Origin: Unio delphinus
Taxonomy: Eukaryota; Mollusca; Bivalvia; Unionida; Unionidae
Direction: 5' to 3'
Assembly (NCBI GenBank): GCA_029339505.1
Contig: JAQISU010000182.1
Coordinates: forward strand, 4,067,501 to 4,131,500
Length of the DNA stretch: 64,000 bases
Shown here: piece after piece, positions 1 to 13,471 of the stretch
Layout of the letters: every line of letters starts with the position of its first letter
Position numbering within the stretch: the stretch's first letter is position 1
Position numbers and translations under genes: made by a program
The notes under the pieces: model-generated
The model's input: only the letters and a program-made list of their open reading frames with translations
Told to the model about the DNA's origin: nothing
Database searches by the model: none

Positions 1-1451
1 CTAAATAATTGTTTTCCTTACAGGAGGAAAGCATGTTGTGAGGATTTTTTGGAAGTCATTCATTAGCTGGTTATATTTATCATAAGCGATGTGTAAATTA
101 GTAGCAAATAAAGGTGGATGGTTAAGGAATGATACGTCCGAATGGCATATAATATAATGCAGATGTGATATGATGTAAGTTTGTGGTACACATGTGTGGA
201 CCGTTGGATATTATGAGCTGACCATGAAGAGCAAGCAGATTTTTTAACAGTTGGAATTTTGAAGTAAGGCCAAGCTGTTAATTTTATAACTGAGATTCAC
301 AATGTAATCATTTGCAAAAATGAAGTCAACTTTTTTTTGTTAACAACACATAAAAACACGCTGTAGTTTTGAACATCCGCTATACCCAATGAGGAAATCA
401 AGGGAGATTCATATTGGTTTATACTCCAACCATTTGCAAAATATAAAACTATATATTGCTGTCAAAACTTTACAATAATTTCTTCATCAACGAAAAGGAA
501 GGAAAGAGATTTAAGTCCATAAAAATCTAGTGTTCCAAATTAATTTCACATCCTCAAATGTATGTATCACACTATCCATGCCTATATATTACTTTGGTAA
601 TTCATAATAATGTTCTAATTCAAAGAGAACTTTGAATTCCAAATAATTGTCCTTGCAAATGTCTCCTCTCAAATTATCTATATACAACATTCAATACATC
701 TGTAGGCTGATTTTAACACCTAAACAAAATATTTCAAAAAAAAAAAAATGAATCCAAGTGTTCAGTTCTCGTTGTATATACATATTGAAGAGTGTATTAT
801 GTTCATATATCACACTACACCCCAAATAACTGCTCCTACTACTCAATCTAATATGTCAAAATACCAATTCATGTAATCAAAACCATTCACAGTCGAATGT
901 ACATAGGAACGGAAAGATACACAATTTTTAAAATTGGGCATAGACAGTTGCCACGATTGGATACACTTGACACCACATTATGTTGAATCCGATAACAGTT
1001 ACATTGTGAAATATGGAGAAGTAATGAATAACGGCAGATGGCATACGGGAAAACAATCTTACTCCTGTAAATAGAAAATGTAGTGATTTGAGCCGCTGTG
1101 CCTCTTTAATGTTTCTGTCGCACATATTAATCAGTTAAGATAAAATTAATTATTCTGGTCAATTTACCAGAAGGTCACATTAGCTATTACTATACAATTG
1201 ATCTTTCAAATGACACATAGCAACCATCACAATATTGATCAATTTCACAGGTGTAGATGTAAACCTAACAAATGCTCAAAACTATAATTGATATAGATCA
1301 GGCATGTACAAAGAAATCACGACACAATTAAATAGTACCTCATTAAATATACCAAACATCACATATAAACATGTTGAAACCAAAGTGATAACTCCTCCGT
1401 CACTGGCTTGCATCATGCACACATTAGAAGTTAATGGCATTTTCGTTTCTA

Positions 1452-1525
<74 letters not shown>

Positions 1526-3135
1526 TACCGTCAACTGAAGTATCAGAAATGTCAACGGAATACAGCCAGAGCCTAATTATTAAAATAGAAGTCATACAAT
1601 ATATTATATTAAGAAAAGCCAAAACGATGTATTCATAGTGATTTGCTTGTTTTAAAAACGAAACTTAGAGGCGGTACTTGGTGTACAATATAACATCTTC
1701 TATTAAAATAAATGAATCGTACAGTGCGCCTTTTACAAATGCGCTGTAATTGATAACAATGGACTATATTCTGAGAAACTCCTATTAATCGTAATATTTT
1801 CATAGCGGAAACTTTAGCAGAATCAACATCAAGTGATATAAGAATTTCAACGTGAATGATTTTAATTTACCAGAATAGAATCAGACTAGGATTTGTGTAA
1901 CCAAAACAATTAAAATGATTCAAAATTATAAGTTGACCTTAACCTCCTTGATATATGGCTGTCTGGAGTAGCTATATCGTTCTTCTAAACTTAATATTAA
2001 ATCTCCAATAATTAACAATAAAGCCTGTCAAAGAAAACATTTAAATAATATACCCTGATACGGGGGAGTATTAGAACTTGTAGCCTTTGTCTTTGTTTTT
2101 GCTTAATTTTAAACCTGACTTAAATAGCACACACCATCGATTACAGTTGACACAGGTAGGAAGAGATTTAAGATCATTTTAATACTGTTTGTTTCTAAAC
2201 GTTGCGCTAGTTTGAAATGTTTCACCTGTACAATACCTTAAGGAATATCATACAAAAACATTGATGCGAAAATGATATGTTGTAAAATTCAACTCATGAC
2301 GCAAGGAATAACTAACAGTTGTTGGGGCAGCAATTTTAAAATCTTCAATTTTTGAAGCTCAAACTAGCACTTTAACATTACTTCACTATGGATGCAGTTC
2401 TTGATCTTGTAAAATTAATATCATGTATCTGAGGTTTTTGTAATCTTTAGCTAAGCAATTACCCTTGCAAATTTGACATGTGATAGTCGTATTTGATTTA
2501 GCTCCCATTTTTTCTCCTTGCATTTGTGTTTTTATATTTCTGTCTTAGCAAACAGTTGCAACTGATACTAGTGTTTTTCTTGTCTGAATTTATATTTCGA
2601 TCATTTCATTCTGAATCTAAATATGTATTATTACTATTCATCTGGGTCTAAAAACCTTATATGTTTAATTTGATTATATAACAATATATTCAGACTAACC
2701 ACTTTTCAAACCAGTGTTGAAACAAAACAGATGATATCTGGAATGTTTCAATTGTTAGAATAACATAAATGCCTCTATTCTATGATGGGTAGTACATTAA
2801 ACTTTGAACACCTAATATAACCGTCGTAAAGGTTATTGCTTTCACTTATGATTTTTCGCACTGTTGTTAAATAAATATCAACAACAAGGATAATGAAATT
2901 TAGGAAATACTGTCAACTTATCCTTTAATTACAAATGATAATACTCTTTCTCAAGGATGCGCTGATGCACCCTAACTAGTTTGGACTATAAAGAAATGTA
3001 AAATTCCCCGAAATATGTTTGCTTGAAATACCTTACCTGTAGTCGTGTCATTTCAATAATATTTATCTTTGTAATGGTAATAATGGAAGATGAAAAAAAT
3101 GGGTTATATACAAATTAAAACGGTTAAATGCATTA

Positions 3136-3137
<2 letters not shown>
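1..3137. other. AT-rich non-coding sequence
   Basis: I see no supportable gene here. The stretch probably belongs to introns of the minus-strand metalloprotease gene, because the most 3' exon I can recognise (4014-4168) still ends in a splice donor and more exons must lie at lower coordinates. A GA microsatellite sits at 1456-1522. A splice-donor-like site on the minus strand at 21-16 could end an exon, but the same bases read as an acceptor on the plus strand, so I make no call. Confidence 0.4.
1456..1522. repeat. (GA)n microsatellite
   Basis: About 33 uninterrupted GA dinucleotides. On the minus strand this is a long CT tract followed by TTAAATAG, so it could act as a polypyrimidine tract, but no open exon follows in the needed phase. 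Confidence 0.95.

Positions 3138-3195
<58 letters not shown>
3138..3195. repeat. (AT)n microsatellite
   Basis: Pure alternating AT of about 58 bp in intronic or intergenic DNA. Tyr-Ile reading frames across it are artefacts of the repeat. Confidence 0.95.
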
Positions 3196-3198
<3 letters not shown>

Positions 3199-3746
3199 GA
3201 TTTCTCTGTATGAAATATACTGCTTATAATTTTGTGTCGCCACCATTCTTTGCAATGAGAAAAAATAAAAAAAGTGTATGCTTGATGTGTATTTAACCAA
3301 ACATTTTGTTGAGGTACTTGTTGCTGATATATCTACGTGCTAAAGACATAAACATGTCTGGATTGCACTAAATCGATGAAGGCATATTGAACCAATGGAC
3401 TCCAAAAATAAATCGTTCTGACGGCTATTAGGAAGACAACATATAATATTGGTCAAAATAATTAGAACTTAAAATAACTCTGCGTAAAAACTCTTAATAA
3501 GCACAAACATGTTTTTGATGTCTGTTGAAACTTGATAATGTCCACTCGGTAGGTACATTGCGATTGTAAATATCACTTTAGTTATGAATGTTTATGTCTC
3601 AACCAATGAAAATATGCACGAAAACCTGAGAGTCGCCTCTCGTAGAAAGGGCGTTTCTTTCTGAGGTTTCCTAGGATACTCACCACCTCAAAATGTACTA
3701 TGCGCACGGTATAGACAATATGCAACATAATATTCATATTAACACG

Positions 3747-3973
<227 letters not shown>

Positions 3974-4013
3974 CCTGCACATGTTTGGATATGTCTTGCG
4001 TAAATACTTTTAC

Positions 4014-4168
4014 TTCGTGAATAGCATGACTTGGTCAGTTTCCCGATACTCTCTTAATCCGATGATAAGGTCCCAGGTTTTAAGATCTTGTAAATATTTA
4101 TCTCCATCAATCTTCTTTTTATTTTCATGTTCATGCACTGTAGAATGAACGTGCTTGAATGTTACCCT
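4014..4168 (-). CDS. ADAM-like metalloprotease, catalytic-domain exon (most 3' exon visible)
   Basis: A 155-nt exon bounded by a good acceptor (TTTGTTTACAG just above 4168) and a donor (GTAAAAGT at 4013-4006). It begins in phase 0, matching the phase-0 end of the exon at 5174-5251, and ends in phase 2. The peptide carries a Trp-Asp (TWDLIIGL) and ends in DQVMLFTK, resembling the part of the reprolysin (M12B) domain that precedes the zinc site, where a hydrophobic LLT/LFT strand is typical. The HExxHxxGxxH zinc motif should lie in the next exon, which I did not find down to base 1. Exon calling is by phase and motif, without transcript evidence. Confidence 0.7.
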
Positions 4169-5173
4169 CTGTAAACAAAAGAATCCTTTAATCCTTTAAT
4201 GATAACATACCATGCTTGAATTCATTAATTTATTTAAAGTATGCATTGAGTATAATTACTTCATATCTTTTATACATTTCACAATTTGAATAATATAAGG
4301 TAGGATAGCAATCAGCTAATATCACTTGACGTATTTCGTTTTTACATTAGTTGATCTCGCTTTTCATCAAACTGCACGTAGAAGTTGTTACCTAACTTGC
4401 ATTGGTTTTTATACCACAGATTGGTGAAGTTGTATATTTTATGTTACAATTTAATAAAACTTAATTCAATATAGTTGTTTCTCTTCTAAATATATCAGCG
4501 ATGCATCCAGATTTCTCATAAAACCATTGCCTAAATACTCCTATCGTAAGTATGAATGTTTCTTGTGGTGGAACCATCACTGGTAGCATTATTATATCAA
4601 GTCGTTTTTTCAGCCTTGATTGGAGTAAGTATAATCGTTTGTATTATAAACTGTGATTACATCTTAGATTGTATCAGGCTCCACATAATTTGTCAGCATA
4701 AGTTAAATATCAATGGGTCATCTAATCCACAATCCATCGTTTCAGGTCATTATTACACGGGTGCTTTCAATATATAATACCTTATCATGCTAATTGTATT
4801 TAAAAATACAATGAAAGCGAAATGATGTAAAACGAATATGTATTGTGTCTCAGATGGCAATGTGCCACAAATCTTACTGCATTGCTTCAGTTTGTCGGAT
4901 CATTAAAATTTAAGAAACGGCTCTGAATTAGGAGTACAGGTGCTGTAGTGTGTGCTATATACTTAAGCCTCGATTACTGTTATAAGAACTGATAAGACAT
5001 TTCACCTGTATAAGACTCTAAAATCTAAATTGCCTTCATCCACTTTGATGTTAATATTTGTAATGTCAACAATTTATACAATGAAATATTTCATAATATT
5101 GCATGTTTTACATCAGAACACTCATTTTAAGAGAGGTATTCAAGGAGACACATCAAAGAAAACAAAATCTTAC

Positions 5174-5251
5174 CTTGTCTATTAGAACATATTTAATGCG
5201 GACAGCAATTGATATAGTATCATCTTGTATTCCACTGTAAAGCTCGTGCAC
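5174..5251 (-). CDS. ADAM-like metalloprotease, catalytic-domain exon
   Basis: A 78-nt, phase 0-0 exon. The acceptor is TTTTAATTAG above 5251 and the donor GTAAGA at 5173-5168. The 26 residues (start VHELYSGIQ, then ISIAVRIKYVLIDK) fit the second strand of the reprolysin fold, which usually reads as a Val-rich strand after a short Tyr-Ser loop. The exon continues in frame from the GGT codon that ends the exon at 5824-5917 and into the exon at 4014-4168. Confidence 0.72.
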
Positions 5252-5823
5252 CTAATTAAAATATACAAATATGTGTGCAATGATGCCAATCAATACTGCC
5301 ATGAAAATATAAACCAAAATGATGTGTTGCTTCATAAAATCCTTCTTAGAGATGCCCGTTTACGTTATCGTCTATAGAGAACATACAACACGCATATAAC
5401 TACATGTGGTATATAAAAAGGAAAGAAGAAAATCAAATTGTCTACAGTTCAGACAAGGAGAGTGCTTTTCTTTACTTTACGTTTTGTTATTACATAGTTT
5501 AATTAGGATAATAACTAATTATAACGAAGAATTAGTTTAATTGCAGCCAAATTACATGATTTTATATGAGCATCTATATTGTAGTTTCAATAGAGTAAAA
5601 CTAATAAAACCTTTACTAAAACTAATTTGGGATCATGTCTCTAGACGAACAAATATGGTTCCATGTAGCCAACTGACATATTTTGTCGGTGCATTTGAAA
5701 CGAACGTAAATTTACAGGTCCAGTTTGCTCTTTGTATACCCAAGAGCATATGTTTTAATCAAATCATGTACGCGAATTAAACGAATGTTAATTTATTAAA
5801 TGGTTATGGTTTACAATACTTAC

Positions 5824-5917
5824 ACCATGGACAACATGTATCAAATATTCTCTTAGGTCTTTCGTAGCTTCAGCATCTCTATCAGGCGCTCCAGGGGCAC
5901 TTGCGAGATTAAGGAAG
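5824..5917 (-). CDS. ADAM-like metalloprotease, catalytic-domain exon
   Basis: A 94-nt exon with acceptor TACTTGCAG above 5917 and donor GTAAGT at 5823-5818. It starts in phase 2, supplying the last base of a codon split with the exon at 6497-6566, and ends in phase 0. The peptide contains DAEATKDLREYLIHVVHG, matching the amphipathic helix after the first strand of M12B catalytic domains. The phase fit on both sides is the main evidence. Confidence 0.72.
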
Positions 5918-6276
5918 CTGCAAGTAGAGATTATATCTAAATATATACTCGTTTTCATTCACTGGAGTAGGTAACGTAGTAACTGGCCGAAAATATAAAT
6001 GCAGGTGAATCGATTTTCAGACTCGTTGCCAATTCAGAACAAACTTTGTAAGTTGCCAACATGAGATATTTGATAAACGTCCAAAGGTCTGAAATGTTAT
6101 CGAATGATGTATAGATGTATATCAAAACACACATATACAGGTCTTACGAATCTATATTGACACCGAAGTATATACTGTCAGGGCTAATATCTTTGCAAAG
6201 ACAGTTAGATAACGATTAATATTAAACGTCAAGAACCAAGTTAAATAATTTGACATTTGGATGCAGCTATAATGGT

Positions 6277-6278
<2 letters not shown>

Positions 6279-6340
<62 letters not shown>

Positions 6341-6410
6341 CATAACATACATACATACATAAATGGATAGACAGACAGACAGACAGACATACAGACATAT
6401 AGATAGACAT

Positions 6411-6463
<53 letters not shown>

Positions 6464-6468
6464 CATAT
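6279..6468. repeat. Compound (AT)n/(CATA)n/(GACA)n/(GATA)n microsatellite
   Basis: Alternating AT to about 6337, then CATA, GACA and GATA tetranucleotide blocks. It lies in the intron, immediately below the exon at 6497-6566. Confidence 0.95.
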
Positions 6469-6496
6469 CTGTCTTTTGCCTTTCTTATCCACGTAC

Positions 6497-6566
6497 AATC
6501 GCCATAGTTCTACATCTGCCATTGCAACGACATCGACAGCGTATTTATGTACCTGGCGAGCTTTAT
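6497..6566 (-). CDS. ADAM-like metalloprotease, start of catalytic domain
   Basis: A 70-nt exon between acceptor CCGTTCACAG and donor GTACGT (496-491 of the 6 kb block). It takes one base from the preceding exon and leaves two bases for the next. The peptide reads HKYAVDVVAMADVELWR, closely resembling the first strand of M12B (reprolysin/ADAM) catalytic domains, where a [KR]Y[AI][VI]D[VL] x [VA] x AD pattern is characteristic. This is the most diagnostic exon of the gene. Confidence 0.75.
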
Positions 6567-6840
6567 CTGTGAACGGAATGTTTAAACAAAAATCACATTT
6601 AGTTTGCATCACTTAAGTTAGTAAATTTAAGATTATATTTTTGTTTTTAAAATTGTATTTATAAACGAGTTTTTGTATGAGCATTGACATTGCGATCCCA
6701 AATAAAGTACGATTTCGGTAGACATGTATTGCCTAAGAACCTACAACGGAAAAAATATATTAGATCTAAATTGCATTTTTACAGCTGTACAATTCTGAAA
6801 CAATATGGTCTTACTATTCCAGTGTGTTGTAATATCTTAC

Positions 6841-6918
6841 CATTCTTAGTGGTTGTTCTACCATAGTTAATTGCTCCTGTTGGAAATATGTTCTGGAAAC
6901 GTGAAACGTTAGGTCGGG
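6841..6918 (-). CDS. ADAM-like metalloprotease, propeptide exon
   Basis: A 78-nt exon with acceptor TATTTTCAG and donor GTAAGA. It starts with two bases that complete a codon from the exon at 7477-7636 and ends with one base completed by the exon at 6497-6566. The peptide (RPNVSRFQNIFPTGAINYGR) is not strongly diagnostic by itself and is assigned by phase and position between a propeptide-like and a catalytic exon. Confidence 0.62.
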
Positions 6919-7476
6919 CTGAAAATATATTATCTGGGCTGATTACAAGATTTGGTTTGTCTTGTCTATATTGGAGACGATAAATATGATTACCCTGTAC
7001 ATTTTGCTCAATGACGTTTGTTTTTTCTGTAGATATAGACATTCTTTATCATACCAATGTTAATACTTTATTATATTATAAAAGTTCAATTACTACAGGT
7101 AGCATCTGTAAAAGATTTTCAAAAAAAATAACGAAATGCAGTATAATCCCAATGAGGGATATATATTAGCGGGACAAATGATTTCATATAATTGATCTAT
7201 TTCAACTTTCTTCCTATTTAGCTTTCTCTTTCAATTAAAACAGGCAAACATGCATTAAACCGTGACTGAAAGAATAAGCATAATAAATATTTATTGGAAA
7301 TTATATGAATTAACCCATGTCGCAAAAAATGAAATAATGAATTCACTGAACATGCTATTTTGTTAGCGCAATGGTCTGATATAATACATTTTTCACTTTC
7401 TTGCTTCGGCATGGCAAAAGAACAAAATAATTTCCCTGCATAGATAATGCTGTAAGTAGAGCAAAATATTGACAAC

Positions 7477-7636
7477 CGTTATTTTCGGCTGACATTCCAC
7501 TTTGGATATGTGCTTGATCCTGAAGAACATATCGTTTGCCACGAAGACCCATAATTTCCAAGAAATCATTTTGTACCGCGTCCCTTTCTGACGGCCGGAG
7601 ATTGTAACTTCTGTCTCCTAATCGAATGTTCCCATT
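7477..7636 (-). CDS. ADAM-like metalloprotease, propeptide exon
   Basis: A 160-nt exon. The acceptor is ATTATTTTCTAG. The donor is weak (GTTGTC at 7476-7471) and was chosen because it gives the phase-1 end needed by the exon at 6841-6918. The peptide starts [17 protein letters not shown], which fits the ADAM/reprolysin propeptide pattern in which a Gly-x-Ile-Arg stretch is followed by an aromatic residue and a Pro. The exact 3' border is uncertain because the frame stays open beyond it. Confidence 0.62.
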
Positions 7637-7653
7637 CTAGAAAATAATATGGA

Positions 7654-8366
<713 letters not shown>

Positions 8367-11300
8367 CTGTTTGTATTTGTATATGTCTGTGGTATGCATG
8401 TTGAGTGTGTCTTTCTGTGTGATATTGAAGGATATCAGTCAAACGTTTGCTTACATGGTCTCTTTGCATGCACATTAGAAATGTATATTGCAGTTTATTT
8501 GTACCACTAGCAATTTTTCACATTTTTTCAATAGCTTTAAAATATTGAACCGTGTAAAGGTAGATGTAACATCTGATGTTAGTGTTGAACTAATATGTAA
8601 CAAAGTGTTGCCCTCTGTCCGGTAAACAGAAGAAAAGACGATAATATTAATTAAAATACGTGCAACTACAAATTTATGTTGGATTTCAAATGTTGGAGTT
8701 TTAGTGGTGAATTTATCTAAAGTGTTGATATACGTTTCCAAACACAGCACGATTAAACAAACACAAACCGTTGTGAAAATAGAACTGGTGGCTAATACAG
8801 ATTCTTGATGGAATCATATAACAACAATTTCGCATAAACATACAAGAGAGCGATAAGATATATAATGGATTTTTTCTTCACGTCTAGATTCTTGGCATCA
8901 ATACAAGCAATCAATACTCTACTTTTATTTGAAATAATATGTATGGCTGAGTATATATGACATAAAGATTCAAAATATTTAAACCTTAATGAATAAATTT
9001 GCCTCAAATAGTTACGTACAATAATCAACAGTTCTGCAACGAACTATGTCAGGGTTAATAGTTTCAAAACCAACTCCAAACACATTGTAAACACATACAG
9101 TTTATGTCGCTTTCATCAGTTTATTTTTATCTTAATTCATAAATATATATATTTCCTGCGTGAACAATTTAGTAATTGAAGACTGTAAACGCTTTCGAGG
9201 CATTCTGCATTTAATAAAAAAATAATTTTACGTTTTGTCTTGTATATTTAGTCACTGTTTTAAATGAACCAGTCATTGTTTTCTTTTTTGAACAAGTTTA
9301 AACGATTGGAATCGCAAAACTGCCATTGAGATCGATTTACTGAGATAATTAAATATAGCTAACTAGCTGCACAAATATCAGCATCATTGCCAATAATACT
9401 TGATCTTGTAAGAACTTGGTTGCGACTGACGGTTTCAGTGATGAATACATATTTAGAGTGTTTTGTCTTTATTCTATTTTGTTTGTAGCCACCCAGCTGA
9501 GGCTATTCTGATTACATCACAAAGACTTTCTCATTCACATTCTTTACTTTAGACAATAAATATCAGCAACACCAACATTAAATTATCACAGTCAGAACGG
9601 AACCTAGGCGTTAATCTAGACAACATGCCTATCCAGCCACACCCATATGTATACACCAGCTAGATCCTTACGTTCTTCTTCTGATAATCGTATACTCATT
9701 GTTCCCAAGGGGAAAACAGAGTCATATAGACAACGTTCGTTTGCACACCAGGGCCCGGCGACGTGGAACAAATTGCCCATTGAAATTAGACACAAAAACA
9801 CAGTGGTCCCTTTTAATAGTGCTCTTAAGACTCATATGTTTCGACTGCACAGACAAACTTAGCGACCTAATCATGTCTTGTATCTTATGTTTTCATCATG
9901 TTTTATGTTTTCCAATTGCTTTTGTCATTTGTTGTTCTTTAGTGTAGTCATATCATTATTGATGGTGTAAAGCGCTTAGAGCTTAGTAAGATTAGGCGCT
10001 ATACAAAGTCCTCATTATTATTATTATTTGCAATATTTGATTGGAAGCTAACAACGGACCTCAAGCAGTGTCAACGGACCTTTTAATATACATTGAAAGG
10101 TCTATGGAAGGAGGTCCAATCGTCACCTTACAATTGTTTTGAATTATTAAAAGTAACGGTCATTTAAATGTCTATAACTTGCTTTCTTCCATATGCCATA
10201 AAATAACAAATGATACATACCAAAATATCAAACTTTCTAGTCAGTTTGATATATACTTGCTAACACCAAAATCTTGCAATCAAAGAAATATTAACCAATG
10301 TTTCCTAAATCTAAAATGAAAATGGACATTTGCATAGTTTAGCGCCAACATATAGACAGTAATTTAAATATTAAAGCACCTACCCATTAATTTGGAGTTT
10401 AGAAAAGTTAGCGCCGAACCTTTAGCGTCCAAGATATCTATAGTCATAACATTCGCCACGTAATTAAATGTTACAAAAAACGTGTGATACAATACATTTC
10501 TTGTTCTTAATCAGTGACTTAGAGTAGTATACTCGCCACTAGTTCGAAGGATTTGTCATGCCATATGACACACTAACTAGTAACACAGATAAGAACTGCA
10601 ATATGAACCGATGGATTTCTGCTCGTTTGAAATTCTTCTTCAATAAACTATAGAAAACTGAAGGCTCTTTCCTCTGAGACAATATATTCATCGATGAGTA
10701 CTCATTTTAGGTCAGTCTCACCATCGACGCAGTACGCAAAAACAAGGTATAACCACGTATATAGTTTCTTGATATCACGAAAGAGAACGCAGCTGATTCA
10801 TTAAGACCCACATTTCACCAGCATTTAATATTGTAAGTGTAATGACATTACTAGTCAATGTCATCCTTGCCTAACGTTTGCTCCGAACCCAAATAATACT
10901 GCTTGAGAACATATAAGTAGCCTTTGCTAAATTTGAATTTTTTTCCATAGCTGCAAATATTTTACTACATTTAGTTGTCAACAGATATAATACTATTCCT
11001 GATAAGTCTGAAAATAAAATTCAGCCTTTCGTAGTTCAGTTGCACTTATTCTGTGAAACATTCGATGATTCCAAGATTGGCAATATAATCACGGAATATA
11101 ATCACGAAAAACCGGAAACAATTTGTGCGAATATATTTGTTTCTTGGCACAGCATAGATCTTGGTCAGAACTGCGATTAACGTTTGACTGTTGCACTTAG
11201 ACATGCAATCCACCTTCACGGTGAGATGTGTGTCTTCATTCTTAGCCCCAAAAAATCATTAATCGAACCCACAATTTAAAGAGGAACGTGGGTTGTGTTA

Positions 11301-13381
11301 CGGTCATAGATTTCAGATTTGACACCGTTTATTACTTGACGCCTTCCATTTCTGTCATGGGTTACGCTACATGACACTAGAATACATACGTTCAAAACGA
11401 TAGAAAATAGTGTATCCTCCTCACGAATTGCTTGTTTGTTTCGATAATAACAATGTGTTTGTGTCCTATTCCATATCCACGATTTGTGTTGATTTCAACG
11501 AATCAAAAGTGTCAACAGTCTCTAGTATGTTTTTCGTACTTGCTCAGCAAACATCGTGGTATTTGTGCATTACCAAAAAATGGATTTTCTGGCTATTTCT
11601 CAGTATCGTAGAGAATCGATAGAGATGACGTTTTGAAAAGTAATAAATCACTGTGAGAACAATCTCAGCAATCTCAGGAATACCACAAAGTATACAAAGA
11701 AACCAGTCGATCTGGTGTTTCGTTTTCCTTGCTACAAAGCAAGAACTCAATATTATGTGATGGCGAAAATAGTTGGATATTCGTTATTCACACGAGGAGA
11801 GGCAAATTCGTACTAAACATGGCATCGTGTTACTGTTTATAATCCAAACCGTCAATGATCTAAATACATACTAATACTATGTTGTATGATGAATAATGTT
11901 GTCATTCCTGATGAAACCGGGGTATTTCTTTCCTTGAGATTTAAGCGTTACATCACTATATGCAAAGATTTAATCAAATTAGCAATGATGCAACTATTTA
12001 ATGCGACATGTAAAATTCTCATAAGTTGAATCACGTACGAATGTTCAGTAATATTAGAATATATTTAATGAAAAAATGAACCAAAACTGTATGTTGACAT
12101 AATGTCATGCTGGCTTTAAGCTGAACCTACCCGCGTATTAATCACGACGGTTCACCTTTTAAATGTGCTGGGATTAATAAGCGTTTCTAACCGCTACATG
12201 AAATGTTAGCATTTCCAAACCTGCCCAACTCAATACAACAGTACTTGGTACATGTATATAATGGGACTAACATTCAATGTACAAAATATGGAGATGTTGA
12301 AGGAAAACTAGACTCGAGGCTTACACTCGGAATAAATAGCAACCACAACTTGTGCACTATAAAATATCATACTATCCGTGGAAGCTAGCAGTTGCGCGAT
12401 TACAAATCCGGGCGCAACAAGACATTGGAAATCACGATGATGAATATGTTTAACGCACACAAACCCACTGCTGAAAATCTTTATGCAGACGGCGTACTGC
12501 AATGTGAGTATATTGGGCTTGTATACCCAAGGATGACTAAGAGTAACATTTTATTACTGTACAGGCCCAGTTTTGTGTTTGAATAATACTTTGTGAACCA
12601 TTAACTTTACAACGAAGTAGATAATCACAATCGATTTCGAATTGGAAATGTAAATATATTTGACATTTTGATTGTTGAATCAACCGGTCCAATGTACATG
12701 TTTTAGAAACTTGATACTGAATATAAAATAGTGATTCAACCTTAGAAAAATAATTGAAGATCTGCAAACATTTGTATGCATATATTTTGCATTGGCTATT
12801 TCAGACGATATCCTTGGAGATCTATATATACGATTTGTATTCGACGTCAGGGTGATCTTAACGTAAGCAACACAATAAGAGCCCTTTTGATGATATGGCA
12901 ATTCTCGGATGCATCTCCTTATTCACATAACAATTAACAATAACAATACAATTGACAAACAACTTAACGGGAATTTGATATAAACGCTACAGTAAACTTT
13001 TACTAAAGCAGAAATGCAACAATTTTATTGATATATAATGCATGTCTGCTCAATATTCCACGAATGTTTTGCTTTTGATCTTTCCTGGGACTATATGGCC
13101 TGTAGAGGATTTATTGCAACTTAGTAGGACTTCAAATTCTTAATTACATTGAATCATGGGGAGTTCTCTTTAGAGTAGGATTACGTATTGTGATTGCTGC
13201 TCGTTTTGTCTTTTTAGGTGACGTTGTTCACCCTGGGACTTCTTGATTTTGGTTGTCCTATGCTAAATCCATTGCTACGTTTTCAACAAATATTATTTTC
13301 ATATAATCTCACAAAAGCAAACATATTTGTGCTAAATGCAATCGGTACCTTTAATACTTCATGATATTTTAATATACTTAC
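8367..13381. other. Intron of the ADAM-like gene
   Basis: Five kilobases of AT-rich DNA between the exons at 7477-7636 and 13382-13471. It contains a CR1/L2-like LINE 3' end at 9601-10028. I see no other exon whose phase and motifs fit the metalloprotease. A frame at 8475-8750 is open but has no family resemblance I can name. Confidence 0.5.
9601..10028 (+). mobile_element. CR1/L2-like LINE, 3' end fragment
   Basis: The frame at 9647-9862 encodes the C-terminal tail typical of CR1/L2-clade reverse transcriptases in invertebrates (ARSLRSSSDNRILIVPKGK, then QRSFAHQGPATWNKLPIEIR), ending in a stop. It is followed by a short 3' UTR with AAGCGCTTAGAGC and GGCGCTATACAAAG and an ATT-repeat tail, the usual 3' end of this clade. 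The fragment is 5'-truncated and inactive. A similar end occurs on the minus strand at 51105-51930. Confidence 0.85.
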
Positions 13382-13471
13382 GATGAGTATGTCACACTGT
13401 CCACTTGATCTTTTAGCACATCTGGCTGTCATGAATGCTCCAATGTCTATGTCTTGGTAGTAAGCCACGTC
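13382..13471 (-). CDS. ADAM-like metalloprotease, propeptide exon
   Basis: A 90-nt phase 0-0 exon with acceptor GAAAACTAG and donor GTAAGTATA. The peptide DVAYYQDIDIGAFMTARCAK continues in frame from the exon at 16451-16695. It holds two Cys residues, one of which could be a propeptide cysteine-switch candidate, though I cannot show that. Confidence 0.7.

Noticed and set aside
22..77. Possible minus-strand exon ending at a GTAAGG donor, peptide LMNDFQKILTTCFPP
   Set aside because: Too short, no firm acceptor, and the same bases look like a plus-strand acceptor; the resemblance to the end of a reprolysin domain is weak.
9616..9801. Minus-strand frame over the LINE fragment
   Set aside because: Antisense of the CR1/L2-like protein tail.
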